Positions 1 to 9,927 of a stretch of DNA of 64,000 nucleotides are shown here, in pieces (position 1 is the first letter of the stretch; every line of letters starts with the position of its first letter). The stretch is taken from contig NC_013078.1 in the NCBI RefSeq assembly GCF_000142805.1, positions 434,001 to 498,000 on the forward strand, read 5' to 3'. A program made the translations under genes and the position numbers. The notes below the pieces were generated by a model. The model searched no databases. It saw only the letters and a list, made by a program, of their open reading frames with translations, and was not told where the DNA came from. The DNA comes from Lachancea thermotolerans CBS 6340. Taxonomy: Eukaryota > Ascomycota > Saccharomycetes > Saccharomycetales > Saccharomycetaceae.

Positions 1-1127
1 ACTTTGAGATTGCGATACCACTTTTCGCCATCAATGAGTTCACGCACAATTCGCATTGATTCCTTTATTTCCGTAACGTCGTTGGTTTTCATTAACAATG
101 ACATTTTCTGGTATAGGTACTCATTCACTCTTGGATCTTTTCGTCTTTTCTCATTGAAAATGACTTGGCAACAATTCAGGATCAGACCACAGACCAGCTG
201 AAATGGAAACACTAGGTAAGTTGCGTGTTCAAAGAATTGATCAAGAATGCGATATGCTAGGTCGCTTGGAATTTCGAAATGGTTACACAACTCAACGATC
301 TCGGCGGCAGTCATTTTGTAGTACTTTTTGTAAAGGAGACATGCGCGTGCACTGTTTGGGGCATCACCACGATCCGGGATCCGCCTTTTCTTTGGAGATG
401 GGGTTTTTGCGCTAGCTGACGCACTTCTCTTGCGAGGAGTTACAGGCATACTTGAATTCTCCACTTCAGCATACCGTGTACCCTCTCTAACCTCACCTTC
501 TCCGCTACTAGCTGAGTTAACCTTTCTTGAAGCCAGAGTGAGATCTCTTTCATCTTCTGCGTCTTCAACCTCAAAAGTCAGCTTTCTTCGAGTAGTTCGT
601 ATTTTGTTTGCTTCGTCCTCAGTTGCTGGCTCCGGAGACGCTGTTTGTTGATTTTCTAATGCTTTTGGCGGCAAGTTTGCTTTAGTGGGGGTACCGAATA
701 GTTGTTTTCTCATCTCTTTGGGGTCCATGGCCGTGAAACGGCCTCCATTTTTCACAGGGCTCCTTTGTTTCACAGGACTTGGCGACCACCCGATGCTTTT
801 GACTGGCGAGCTCGTCAAAATCGAACTTTTAAGAATATCAAGAAGCTTGGTTGCCTGCCGCGGCTCCAGCGGGATTTTGTCTCTTCTGTATCGCAGGTCA
901 GGCTCATACTTTTCTGAGAGTTTCTCGGCAGCAATGAACGCACAAAGATGTCCTCTGGCAGTTTCCTCATGTTGCTTTAGCATCACCTTTGATAGTGAGA
1001 CATTGTATAGTGTTGAAGTTGTAGTTTGCAACTTCTTCAGTCGACCTTGAGACCAATCGTTCTTTGGATCATCAAACTCAATACTCAAAATGTCACACAC
1101 ACATCTCCTCACCTGCTGCGTAGACAT
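1..1127 (-). CDS. ORC6: Origin recognition complex subunit 6 (3' end outside the window)
   Basis: Smallest ORC subunit; binds replication origins and recruits Cdt1-MCM in the nucleus. The reverse strand is open from the ATG at 1127 to the window edge (375 codons), so the C-terminus is missing. The N-terminus reads MSTQQVRRCVCDIL and matches yeast Orc6. A middle disordered part has several SP sites (TSPVKSIGWSPSP), plausible Cdk targets. The conserved C-terminal part YYKMTAAEIVELCNHFEIP, LVCGLILNCCQ and FNEKRRKDPR aligns closely with S. cerevisiae Orc6. It is divergent from SET1, as YHR118C and YHR119W are in S. cerevisiae. Identity is from recalled family sequence and synteny. Confidence 0.93.
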   Translation of the reverse strand, partial: MSTQQVRRCVCDILSIEFDDPKNDWSQGRLKKLQTTTSTLYNVSLSKVMLKQHEETARGHLCAFIAAEKLSEKYEPDLRYRRDKIPLEPRQATKLLDILKSSILTSSPVKSIGWSPSPVKQRSPVKNGGRFTAMDPKEMRKQLFGTPTKANLPPKALENQQTASPEPATEDEANKIRTTRRKLTFEVEDAEDERDLTLASRKVNSASSGEGEVREGTRYAEVENSSMPVTPRKRSASASAKTPSPKKRRIPDRGDAPNSARACLLYKKYYKMTAAEIVELCNHFEIPSDLAYRILDQFFEHATYLVFPFQLVCGLILNCCQVIFNEKRRKDPRVNEYLYQKMSLLMKTNDVTEIKESMRIVRELIDGEKWYRNLK

Positions 1128-1557
1128 TAATCACTAGATGATGTTTCTTTAGTATCCTTAATTGTTTTAGGAGATTGCCATATGTTGATCTGCTTGGTAG
1201 TTCATTAGATATTTCATTTTCAATTTGATCAGCTGTAAAGTAAATACTCGCCTCAAATACACTATCAATGGTAGCCAACGGGAGTTAGAGGCTATTCTGT
1301 CACCGAATGCCAGGCTCATTAACAGCAGCGTATGGCATAGAGGGTGAGAATGAGAGCAGCAGTCTTCCCCAGCTAAACTTGGACCTTCTGTTGAATATCA
1401 TAATATACGTCAATACATCGAAGCTCTTTTTTTGTATGAGAGACGCGTTTTACAGTACCTTTCGCAGCACATCGCGACCAGTAAAGTTAACGTCTTTTAT
1501 TGTTTCGGGCTTTTTTTGCTCACATTTTGGATTCTTGGTGACCTCCACTACTTCGCG
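1128..1557. promoter_or_regulatory. ORC6-SET1 divergent promoter
   Basis: This 430-bp interval separates two start codons facing away from each other. It holds one ACGCGT (MluI cell-cycle box, the MBF site) at 1443-1448, a T-rich tract at about 1425-1435, and no convincing coding sequence. One MCB can arise by chance, so cell-cycle control is only a suggestion. Confidence 0.4.
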
Positions 1558-4518
1558 ATGTCTGACTACTATGGCCGAGGCTACGATTCACCGTATCAAC
1601 GATATTCCAGAGGACACAACGGAAGAAGAGCCGGTAGGCGACACGGTGGTCGGCCTCCTAAGAGGGAGTCCCATCAATATGGATACTCGCGAAGGGATGA
1701 GTATCTGCACGGTGAAACATACTTTCCGCCTTCCTCTAGAATGTCCAAACCGGTAAACGCGGTTGTGGAACCTTTAAGACCAAAGCCTCAGCTAAGGTTC
1801 AATAATGACAGCTTTAGAGAAAAGTATCATTACTTCGATCCTGTATCGGAAAAACTACTTCATCGAGACGAAATGAAGTCATGGGCTTCGGAAAAGCTTC
1901 CAAAGACGGGATACGTCATTGTACAGGATCAATCAAAAGACAAAACGCGAGCCGTCATGAAGCCAAGGTGCCCTGACCAGAAGGCAGTTGACCCGAGGTC
2001 ACAGAGCTCTCCAAGCCCAGAAAGCGGCGTTTATAGAAAGCGTCGCAACCAGTTAGTTAGCTTGCCCAGGCTGGTATATGACAAGCACTCCGTTGGCCCG
2101 CCACCACCAAATGAAATTGTTGTGTACCCGGTTTTCCGCGATCATTCAAGTGCAGTGCAGGACATTGCAATCAAAAACTATTTTAGCACGTTCGGCGAAA
2201 TCTCACATTTTCAAAGCTTCAATGATCCAATCAGTGCCCTCCCGCTGTATGTATATGTCGTGAGATATACGGGGCCTCCAGGGAATTTGGATGCACCATT
2301 TAGAGCAGCTTATAAAGCTGCGAAGACTTTTGAAAATAGCCACTACTTTGTTTCTGGCTTCAAATTTGCTGTCTCCATAAACAGAGCTAATTATTCACAA
2401 AAGATCGTTGACGGCTTTATACAAGATAATATCAAGCAGGCAGCAAAGATAAAAAAAGAAGTGGAAAGGCAAAATAGCCAAAAACAAATATCATCAGGGC
2501 CACAAGCCAAACGACTACCTCGGGACTTGGAAAGAGTAGTGAATGGACGACCTTCTCTTCTTGTTCTCAAAAGATTTATTTCTATCCATGGTCTCACTGT
2601 GGAAGATTTCAAAATTAAGCTGGCAAAGTACAAGTTTTCAAGGGTCTTGAACCACTCGACTGGGATATACATTGTGTTTAATGATATCTCAGACGCAAGG
2701 GCGTGTATGTTTGTGGAAAATGACGTTTTGGCTATGCCTTCTAAAAGAAGGCGAACACCTGTCAAAGTTAGATTCAGTCTTATTGAATCTCAGCCCTCAA
2801 TTGTAGCAACTGTGAAACGTGATGGACTTAGAGACCAGAAAAAAACCTACGCTTCCGAGGAACAATTGTTGGAGACCGCTGCCGACTTGATTATTGATGA
2901 GCTTGGAAGGGCGCTTGACAGGGACATAAAGAGGCGAGTTATAGGACCTTTAGTTTTCGATTCTTTAAATCCTGCCAACTATCCGGCTATTACGGCGAAG
3001 AAAGACGAAGAAGAAGAGCGCAAAAGTGAGCAACGGCGTGTCGCTGCCGAACAAAAGCAAGATCAGCAGTCTAAGTCCGCAAGCTTTGACATTTTCAACT
3101 TATATGGCGCGCGCTTTAGAAAGAAAAACTATATCAAAAGCCAGATAGGAGAGCAAAGCGAGCCTGAATACGAAAGCAAGCTCAAGTTCTCTTCTTCACT
3201 TAAAGATTCTGGGCAAGAAAAGCCAATGGCCCATTTGCTCAATGAGAGTTCCAGGAGCAATACACCACTTGCCGCCGAGAACTTCAAATCAGATGACGAA
3301 CAAGCGCAATCTGCGGTTGAGGATGACGAAGATGAAGAGGGTTTTTCAGATGTTTCTGAGCTCCCAGAAAAGAAAATAAAAACTGGTTCATCTGAAGCTA
3401 CAACTCCTGAAACTGAGTCCAACAAATATGTTTTGAACAGCTCGAGAATTCAGGAACTTTTGAGAATTCCCGAGAAATACCGCCCCGATGCATCTGAAGA
3501 GCCTAAAACGATTTATCCTCAGGATGACTTCGATTCTTACGAATTCTCTTCAGTTTCACTAGGAGATTTTCAAAGGGCTGTCAAAGACGAAGAGGATTTT
3601 GAGACTCTAAAAAATATCCTAAATCCGCCATCGTCAGCGCTAAGCAGTAATGAAGAGTATATTTTGCATTCCTTAGTCCACGAAGTGAGTACAGAAGCCG
3701 AAGAACGCCACAAGGTTTCGAAATTGCAGACTTCTGCCAATGAGGTTCCATTCGATGAATCCCTAAGAAGTTCAGCTGGCAGTTTCAAAGCAGGAGGGTT
3801 CAAAAAGATTCCTGACAAGCTCAAAAATTGCTATTTGCCTCATCGCAGAAAACTTCACCAGCCTCTCAACACCGTCTACAACCATCAGGATACCCCTGAA
3901 GCTGTCACGGATGTCCACCGGAATGAATCTGAAAAATTGGATATGGACGCACATGCGCAAGAGGTTTCTTCCTCACGGGTTAACCGCGCAATAAACAGGC
4001 GATTTCAACAGGACATTGAGGCTCAGAAAGCAATGATCGGATCTGAATCCGAACTTCTAACCTTGAACCAATTAACGAAACGTAAAAAGCCTGTGACATT
4101 TGCACGATCTGCAATTCATAATTGGGGCTTATACGCTCTTGAACCTATTGCCGCTAAAGAAATGATTATCGAGTACGTTGGAGAGATATTGAGGCAGCCC
4201 GTTGCAGAGATGAGGGAGCGCACATACCTCAAAAGTGGAATTGGGTCAAGTTACTTATTCAGGGTGGACGAATCGACGGTGATTGACGCCACAAAGAAAG
4301 GCGGTATTGCGAGATTCATCAATCACTGCTGTGATCCGAGCTGTACAGCTAAAATTATCAGAGTGGGTGGTAGAAAGAGGATTGTGATCTATGCTCTCCG
4401 TGATATTGCGGCTAATGAGGAGCTGACTTACGACTACAAGTTTGAAAGAGAAACAGATGATGAAGAAAGGCTCCCCTGCTTCTGCGGTGCCCCCACATGT
4501 AAAGGCTTCTTGAACTGA
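1558..4518 (+). CDS. SET1: Histone H3-K4 methyltransferase Set1 (COMPASS catalytic subunit)
   Basis: Methylates histone H3 lysine 4 in the nucleus within COMPASS. The predicted protein has 986 aa (S. cerevisiae 1080). I chose the ATG at 1558 because its product [10 protein letters not shown] resembles the Set1 N-terminus; the frame stays open further upstream without an ATG. Parts in order: a basic, Arg/Tyr-rich N-terminus; an RRM-like region near residues 180-290 ([12 protein letters not shown]); an acidic linker near 600; the n-SET region ([14 protein letters not shown] near 755, [13 protein letters not shown] near 813); the SET domain about 842-965 with [29 protein letters not shown] and YDYKFE; and a post-[16 protein letters not shown] at the very end. 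Asn after Pro in the usual NHCCDPNC is Ser here. MSH1 follows 200 bp downstream on the same strand. Confidence 0.98.
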   Translation: MSDYYGRGYDSPYQRYSRGHNGRRAGRRHGGRPPKRESHQYGYSRRDEYLHGETYFPPSSRMSKPVNAVVEPLRPKPQLRFNNDSFREKYHYFDPVSEKLLHRDEMKSWASEKLPKTGYVIVQDQSKDKTRAVMKPRCPDQKAVDPRSQSSPSPESGVYRKRRNQLVSLPRLVYDKHSVGPPPPNEIVVYPVFRDHSSAVQDIAIKNYFSTFGEISHFQSFNDPISALPLYVYVVRYTGPPGNLDAPFRAAYKAAKTFENSHYFVSGFKFAVSINRANYSQKIVDGFIQDNIKQAAKIKKEVERQNSQKQISSGPQAKRLPRDLERVVNGRPSLLVLKRFISIHGLTVEDFKIKLAKYKFSRVLNHSTGIYIVFNDISDARACMFVENDVLAMPSKRRRTPVKVRFSLIESQPSIVATVKRDGLRDQKKTYASEEQLLETAADLIIDELGRALDRDIKRRVIGPLVFDSLNPANYPAITAKKDEEEERKSEQRRVAAEQKQDQQSKSASFDIFNLYGARFRKKNYIKSQIGEQSEPEYESKLKFSSSLKDSGQEKPMAHLLNESSRSNTPLAAENFKSDDEQAQSAVEDDEDEEGFSDVSELPEKKIKTGSSEATTPETESNKYVLNSSRIQELLRIPEKYRPDASEEPKTIYPQDDFDSYEFSSVSLGDFQRAVKDEEDFETLKNILNPPSSALSSNEEYILHSLVHEVSTEAEERHKVSKLQTSANEVPFDESLRSSAGSFKAGGFKKIPDKLKNCYLPHRRKLHQPLNTVYNHQDTPEAVTDVHRNESEKLDMDAHAQEVSSSRVNRAINRRFQQDIEAQKAMIGSESELLTLNQLTKRKKPVTFARSAIHNWGLYALEPIAAKEMIIEYVGEILRQPVAEMRERTYLKSGIGSSYLFRVDESTVIDATKKGGIARFINHCCDPSCTAKIIRVGGRKRIVIYALRDIAANEELTYDYKFERETDDEERLPCFCGAPTCKGFLN

Positions 4519-4718
4519 TTTTTGGGATAGCTTTCCGCAGCATATATACGTACCATTGTATTATTATTATTAGGCCTTCGCATTTTATAGTACCTCCTGA
4601 TCTTGAACACAATCCAGCTGCTATTATATGCCAGTTCGGCAGTGTTTACGAAAACGGCTGAGATCACCTGAAAAGCATATAATCGAAAAATGCACTGACG
4701 TGGCAAGGTTGAAAGTTG

Positions 4719-7667
4719 ATGGGACGCTTCCTAAGTTACACCAAAAGGCTCTCGATTCCTAATGCTGGGATCCTAGGATATTGCGCTGCTCGCCCTAAGA
4801 CAGGAAGTCTTCTATCCCATCTCTCGGGGAACATACATCAGGAACGCCGGTGCTTTTCTTCTGTTCCCAGCACGGAGAAGCTGACTGTACCGATAGAGCA
4901 TGGACCGGGTACCGCTAATGCGGATGCGAGCAGACTTAATATAGAATTGGGTCTTCCATTGGATAATAAGAGCATTAAGAGGAGCAACCGAGGCAATAGG
5001 ACTATAAAAAATTCTCTACCGCCCTCGCTACAGTACGTTCGTGATACCATGGACAAATATAAAGACTTTGTGGTTTTGACGCAAATGGGGTCATTTTATG
5101 AATTATACTTTGAGCATGCAGACATCTACGCTCCCAAACTGAACTTGACTCTTACTAGTCGCGAATATGCTCATGGTAAAGTTTCATTCGCAGGATTTCC
5201 TGTACAACAAGTCAATAGACACCTGAAAGTATTGGTCAAAGAACTGGGTTATAGCGTAGCTATAGCTGATCAATTCAAGAGAACTTCAGCCGCCAGTAAT
5301 GAAAGCAATAGATTTTTGAGACGAGTAACTCGGATTGTCACACCTGGAACTTTCCTGGACGAAGCATTCGAAAACTTACAGGAAAATACTTACCTTCTTA
5401 GTATTGAATTCCCGGAAAGCTGTGTGCAAAAACTTGTTGACATTAACATGAAGGTTGGGCTCTGCTGGTGCGATATTTCAACAGGTGAGATTTTTGTTCA
5501 GCAAACACTCTTAAAAGATACAATATCGGCTGTCGCTAGAATTGGACCTCGGGAGATCCTCTTGGATGAAGAGCTGTTCTCTTTCAAGCTGGAAGAGGGA
5601 GAGTGGTACCCTGAATTTGTGGAATTGAAGAGATTCTTCATCAAATATCAAAAAATGCCCTCGAATCACAGAAGCATGAACACCTTCAGGTACCTTTTCA
5701 ATAGTGGATATTTGGAGGGAGATTTTTTTCGGCTAGAAAATGTCTTACATGACTTTTCTCAAAAAGAGGTTGCAGCCTTGAGAAATATGTTACTATACAT
5801 TGAAGAACACTTACCTGATACTGCAGTTAACTTACAAGAGCCCCAGAGGCAGCTCACAAATTCGCTAATGCAAATTGACTCACGGTCGTGCTCTGCCCTG
5901 GAAATCACCTCAACAATGCGAGCTAACACGAAAAAAGGATCACTTCTTTCGGCAATAAAGCGCACGGTAACGCCTTCAGGAAGCAGACTCTTATCACAGT
6001 GGCTTTCTGCTCCTTCTTTAGATACGGCGGAAATCAAGCGCAGGCAGCAGCTTGTGACTTTATTTCGAAATAATCATGAGTTGACGGAACTTCTTATCAG
6101 GACACTCAAGCAAACTTACGATATGCCGCGCATTCTTCAAAAGTTTTCTTTCGGTAAAGGAGACGCCACTGAATTATTGCAGCTATCACATTCTTTGCAA
6201 AAGGCTGAATTTATTGGGAAGTCCATAAAAGCTAAATGTCGCACCAAACAGGGCGTTCTTGGAAACATTTTGAGTTCCGTCATAAGTCCTTTAGAATATG
6301 ACAAACAGCTGATAGGAAGAGTGCTTTCTTCTCTGGATGAAGACCAGTTAATGAAATTCACGATGCTTCAATCTGAGTCTGAATCTGAACTTTGTGAAAA
6401 AGACCAAAATCTTGAAAAGAAAGATGTTGACGCCTTTGGTGAATCAAGCCTTTGGGTTATTCGGCCTGGCGCGGGCACCAGAATTTCAGAATTGCATGGC
6501 AAACATCAGGAGCTGCTAAAGAGGCGGCGAGAGCTGTGCAATCGGTTCGAGTCAACTATATCAGATAGCGTTCAAGTTAAAGGTGTTCAGTTGAGGCTAA
6601 GGCATACTGGCGAATACGGACTGTACATTTCAGCGACTTCTACCAATATTAAATTGCTTTGCAGTTTAGTGAAGGACGGAATGCTCTTTCGAGGCAGCCC
6701 TCTCAAGATTTTGCAGAAGTCCTCTCAAAGCTGCTGGTTGGACCACAGATTATGGACTGAGCTGGGCCAGGAGCTGGAGTATATTGTTATGAAGATCAAG
6801 AGAGAAGAAAACATAGTGATAAGCTCGTTCAAAAAGGAATTTATAAAAAAGAGCTTCTCTATACGACGCGTTTCTCAAGTTTTAGACTATCTCGATGTTC
6901 TCACTTCCTTTGCCAAACTCTCGACTGAGAAAAATCTTTCCTGCCCTGTTGTTGATACTAGTTCTGACTTGGACATCAAAAGTGGTCGTCATATAGTGGT
7001 GGAAGACGGATTGCTCTCTAAATCTTTGCAAAAATTTACCTCAAATGATTGTCGACTAGAAGCTAGCAATCTTTGGGTTATAACAGGACCAAATATGGGG
7101 GGCAAATCGACGTTTCTCAGGCAAATTGCAATAATTGTTATTATGGCCCAAATTGGTTCTTATGTCCCTTGTGAGTCAGCTAAAATTGGTGTAGTAGATA
7201 AAATCTTCAGCCGGATAGGTTCAGCAGATGACTTGTACAATCAAATGAGTACTTTTATGGTTGAAATGACTGAGACGGGCTACATTCTTAAAGGCGCTAC
7301 CAAAAGATCACTAGCTATCTTGGATGAAATAGGGCGAGGCACGAGTGGCAAGGAAGGGATTAGTCTTGCGTATGCGGCTTTGAAATATCTTGTCGATAGA
7401 AATCAATGCAGATCGCTATTTGCCACTCATTTCGGTCAAGAGCTGAAAACGCTTGTTGATAATCATTGTGATGAGGCAGTTCGAAAAAAAATATCGTACT
7501 ATAGATCTGGAGTTTATGACACAGGCGGAGATGATTTCTGTTACGATCATAGTCTCACCCCTGGAATATGTAACAACTCTGATGCAATAAGAGTTGCAAT
7601 GAGAGCAGGATTTCCTAAGGAGGCACTAGATAACGCCCGAAAAGCTTTGAAACTCTCTGATACTTAA
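4719..7667 (+). CDS. MSH1: Mitochondrial DNA mismatch repair ATPase Msh1
   Basis: MutS homologue that protects mitochondrial DNA. The protein has 982 aa (S. cerevisiae 959). It begins with a basic, hydroxylated presequence typical of matrix import (MMGRFLSYTKRLSIPN). The mismatch-recognition domain has the Phe-x-Glu motif in GSFYELYFEHAD near residue 124. The MutS ATPase domain shows Walker A GPNMGGKST near 790, the ST/FMVEMTET loop near 845 and Walker B LAILDEIGRGTSG near 865, then the FATHFGQEL segment. Two ATGs are adjacent (4719 and 4722). It follows SET1 and precedes a convergent NAF1; the SET1-MSH1 pair is conserved from S. cerevisiae. Confidence 0.97.
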   Translation: MGRFLSYTKRLSIPNAGILGYCAARPKTGSLLSHLSGNIHQERRCFSSVPSTEKLTVPIEHGPGTANADASRLNIELGLPLDNKSIKRSNRGNRTIKNSLPPSLQYVRDTMDKYKDFVVLTQMGSFYELYFEHADIYAPKLNLTLTSREYAHGKVSFAGFPVQQVNRHLKVLVKELGYSVAIADQFKRTSAASNESNRFLRRVTRIVTPGTFLDEAFENLQENTYLLSIEFPESCVQKLVDINMKVGLCWCDISTGEIFVQQTLLKDTISAVARIGPREILLDEELFSFKLEEGEWYPEFVELKRFFIKYQKMPSNHRSMNTFRYLFNSGYLEGDFFRLENVLHDFSQKEVAALRNMLLYIEEHLPDTAVNLQEPQRQLTNSLMQIDSRSCSALEITSTMRANTKKGSLLSAIKRTVTPSGSRLLSQWLSAPSLDTAEIKRRQQLVTLFRNNHELTELLIRTLKQTYDMPRILQKFSFGKGDATELLQLSHSLQKAEFIGKSIKAKCRTKQGVLGNILSSVISPLEYDKQLIGRVLSSLDEDQLMKFTMLQSESESELCEKDQNLEKKDVDAFGESSLWVIRPGAGTRISELHGKHQELLKRRRELCNRFESTISDSVQVKGVQLRLRHTGEYGLYISATSTNIKLLCSLVKDGMLFRGSPLKILQKSSQSCWLDHRLWTELGQELEYIVMKIKREENIVISSFKKEFIKKSFSIRRVSQVLDYLDVLTSFAKLSTEKNLSCPVVDTSSDLDIKSGRHIVVEDGLLSKSLQKFTSNDCRLEASNLWVITGPNMGGKSTFLRQIAIIVIMAQIGSYVPCESAKIGVVDKIFSRIGSADDLYNQMSTFMVEMTETGYILKGATKRSLAILDEIGRGTSGKEGISLAYAALKYLVDRNQCRSLFATHFGQELKTLVDNHCDEAVRKKISYYRSGVYDTGGDDFCYDHSLTPGICNNSDAIRVAMRAGFPKEALDNARKALKLSDT

Positions 7668-7708
7668 ATAAACACCTGCAATTATTATAGTTAGATATTG
7701 CTTTTAAC

Positions 7709-9148
7709 CTATTGTGATTGATTTTGATGCTGTCTTTGTTGGTTCATGAGAATTTGCTGGAGCTGTAAGACCTGATCCATGTTTTGTGTTTGTGCCGCTA
7801 CTGGTTGTTGTGGGGGCGATTGCGCTTGCGTGTAGGGATAAGACCCAGGAAACTGACCTTGGGGATGCTGGGGTAGATGCTGAGGATGAGGCATAAGATG
7901 TTGAGGAGGGAGCATTTGAGGGTACTGAGAATATGGATGGGTGAAAGGATTCCCAAATTGCTGAACAGCCGGTTGAGGTGGAGGGGAGTACATTTGGTGA
8001 GACGCGTAAACTTGTTGCGGATACCCAAAAGTTTGTTGTGAGGCATACTGCGGCTGAGGAGTAGGCACATGCTGCTGTTGAGGGTAGCTACCTTGCGACT
8101 GAGAAATAGCAGACGTGGAGCGACTAGTCTCATGTTGACGTTCATTGCGAGGCTTGTATGATGAGGAGGATGAAGCGTATTCAAAAGCTGCCGAAGCCAC
8201 TTGTCTTGGCTTGGGCTTAGAATGCGCACTGTTAACGCTTTTTTTGGAAGGAATTGGACCCACGTTAGTTGCATTTTCGTTTTTCCTTTTCCTGGAATTT
8301 TTCTTTAATTTCTTGAACTCCGCTTCCTTCTCGTCATCGGAGAACTCTTGTTCATCCTCTGGAAGTTCCTCATCAAACCCGTTAGATGCGTCAGTTCCTC
8401 TCATACGTTTTAGTTCGAAAGTGTCTAGCCAATGCGCTTCAGGCGCAACATAGAAAACTTTTGCCCCCGCCTTACTCCGCAGTGCTTCAAACTGTTCATT
8501 CTTACTTTTAGGAAGTAGTACTCTGTAAAATGGAGATTGGAGGGGGCCAAAAACTTCACAGAGAGGACCAAGGATCTGCCGGTCCTCCAAACATAGCAAA
8601 GAGTTCTCCTTGAGAACGCGTTGTTCAGCCGAGCTCACTGATTGTACGATTATGTTGTAGTCAAATGCTGATTTTATAAAGCCAATTTCCCGAATAGGCG
8701 TATCTGGGCCAAGCTCGAAGTCTTCAGGGATTTCAAAGATGGGCTCTTCATTGAGTTCGTTTTTTGACTTGATAGGACCATGGACTGTATCGCCCTCCTC
8801 ATCTTCTTCATCTAATCCGTCTATTAAAAAGCCCTCTTCTTTACTGGAGCTCGAAGAACTGTCATCTGAGTCCTCATCTTCGGATGATGAAGAACCTTCG
8901 CCTGCATCTAACGACGGTAGCTCTTCAGAGACCTGCGACTTGCTAACTTCGTGAGCCCCGTTCAACATTGAGCTCTCTCCACTAGAAGTCCTTTCTGACT
9001 CTTCGACTGCAGCTGTTGCTTCAGCCGAATGTGTCACATTTTCAGCTTCCTCATCGCTACTAATTTCACCAACATCAACATTGTCTTCGATGCCAGTGGG
9101 CTTTTCCTCAGGGTTTAGCAAGGCTTTCGAAAACGTGTCAACACACAT
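7709..9148 (-). CDS. NAF1: Box H/ACA snoRNP assembly factor Naf1
   Basis: Nuclear RNA-binding chaperone that brings Cbf5 to nascent H/ACA snoRNAs before Gar1 replaces it. The protein has 479 aa (S. cerevisiae 492). The N-terminal third is acidic (SSSSEDEDSDDSSSSSS). The Gar1-like core spans about residues 140-260, with FELGPDTPIREIGFIKSAFD, LCEVFGPLQSPFYRVLLP and AKVFYVAPEAHW. A Lys-rich stretch (KKLKKNSRKRKN) could be a nuclear signal. The last 150 residues are rich in Gln and Pro. It ends only 41 bp from the convergent MSH1 stop. Its promoter has PAC and RRPE motifs. Confidence 0.96.
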   Translation of the reverse strand: MCVDTFSKALLNPEEKPTGIEDNVDVGEISSDEEAENVTHSAEATAAVEESERTSSGESSMLNGAHEVSKSQVSEELPSLDAGEGSSSSEDEDSDDSSSSSSKEEGFLIDGLDEEDEEGDTVHGPIKSKNELNEEPIFEIPEDFELGPDTPIREIGFIKSAFDYNIIVQSVSSAEQRVLKENSLLCLEDRQILGPLCEVFGPLQSPFYRVLLPKSKNEQFEALRSKAGAKVFYVAPEAHWLDTFELKRMRGTDASNGFDEELPEDEQEFSDDEKEAEFKKLKKNSRKRKNENATNVGPIPSKKSVNSAHSKPKPRQVASAAFEYASSSSSYKPRNERQHETSRSTSAISQSQGSYPQQQHVPTPQPQYASQQTFGYPQQVYASHQMYSPPPQPAVQQFGNPFTHPYSQYPQMLPPQHLMPHPQHLPQHPQGQFPGSYPYTQAQSPPQQPVAAQTQNMDQVLQLQQILMNQQRQHQNQSQ

Positions 9149-9237
9149 TGGACTTTCAAGACTTGCGGGATTACAACCTTTCTAATCTTGCAACAGAGGA
9201 ATGAGATCATGGCTCTAATTCTGCACAGGCCCATAAA

Positions 9238-9254
9238 CTCATCGCTAAAAATTT
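9238..9254 (-). promoter_or_regulatory. PAC and RRPE motifs upstream of NAF1
   Basis: Reading toward NAF1, the PAC core GCGATGAG (plus strand CTCATCGC, 9238-9245) sits next to an RRPE-like AAATTTTT (9247-9254), about 90-105 bp upstream of the start codon. PAC and RRPE are the known pair controlling ribosome-biogenesis genes in Saccharomycetaceae (Dot6/Tod6 and Stb3 sites). Confidence 0.7.
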
Positions 9255-9927
9255 GGTAGCGACATATTAGTCACGTGAACAAAAAGCATCATGTCCTCGA
9301 TTTTGTCAGTTTTCTTCTTTGGGTTTATTATGTAATCAGGGACCTTCACCTGGAATATTATGTGTGCCTCCGCTCAGTGAGAAAGAGACGGATTCATGAT
9401 AGGCCTCCTGCGCCAATTTTCATCGAACACGTTACAGCTGAACTGTCGTGCCAGCCAAAATCTGCGGAAAAAACCTAAATTCGCCGAAATGACACAAGTG
9501 CTCTCATTGATCTATTCTCAATGTTTCGGGTAGTCCTTCTGATTTGATGCAAATTTGAAAACTCGTGTTTTGAAACTCAAGACGATGCCTTTCCACACTT
9601 TTTTGCAGGTGCAAGCGTGCTAAAAGGTTTTCAAGTACTCCTTATCCCTATTTCAAGCGGAACTCATAATGCCGACAACAGATCGCAGATGTAAAGATCC
9701 AAGCTTCTGTTGACTTTCTTGTGGAAACTATCCCACTACTATTTTCCTGAGTAATTTTGTGTGGAGAAATCTAAGAAAACCAAGTTCCAATGATTTAATC
9801 TGCTTCTAAAGCCGTACTGAACACATCTCTACTCTTCAAACCTTCATCGCGGTCTTAACCCCAAATTTCATGAGATTAATTGCTATCACCAAAGAGATTG
9901 AAAAGCAGAGTTTTAATGATCAAGTGG
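9255..9927. other. Intergenic NAF1-SPC98 (ESBP6 slot, gene absent)
   Basis: In S. cerevisiae the gene between NAF1 and SPC98 is ESBP6 (YNL125C), a permease of about 670 aa. This interval of about 0.7 kb is too short for it and I see no transporter-like reading frame on either strand. A GTCACGTG (Cbf1-type E-box) lies at 9271-9278. The rest holds nothing I recognise. Confidence 0.6.

Noticed and set aside
9271-9278. GTCACGTG as centromere element CDEI
   Set aside because: No very AT-rich CDEII or CDEIII with a central CCGAA follows on either side; it is better read as a Cbf1 or E-box site.
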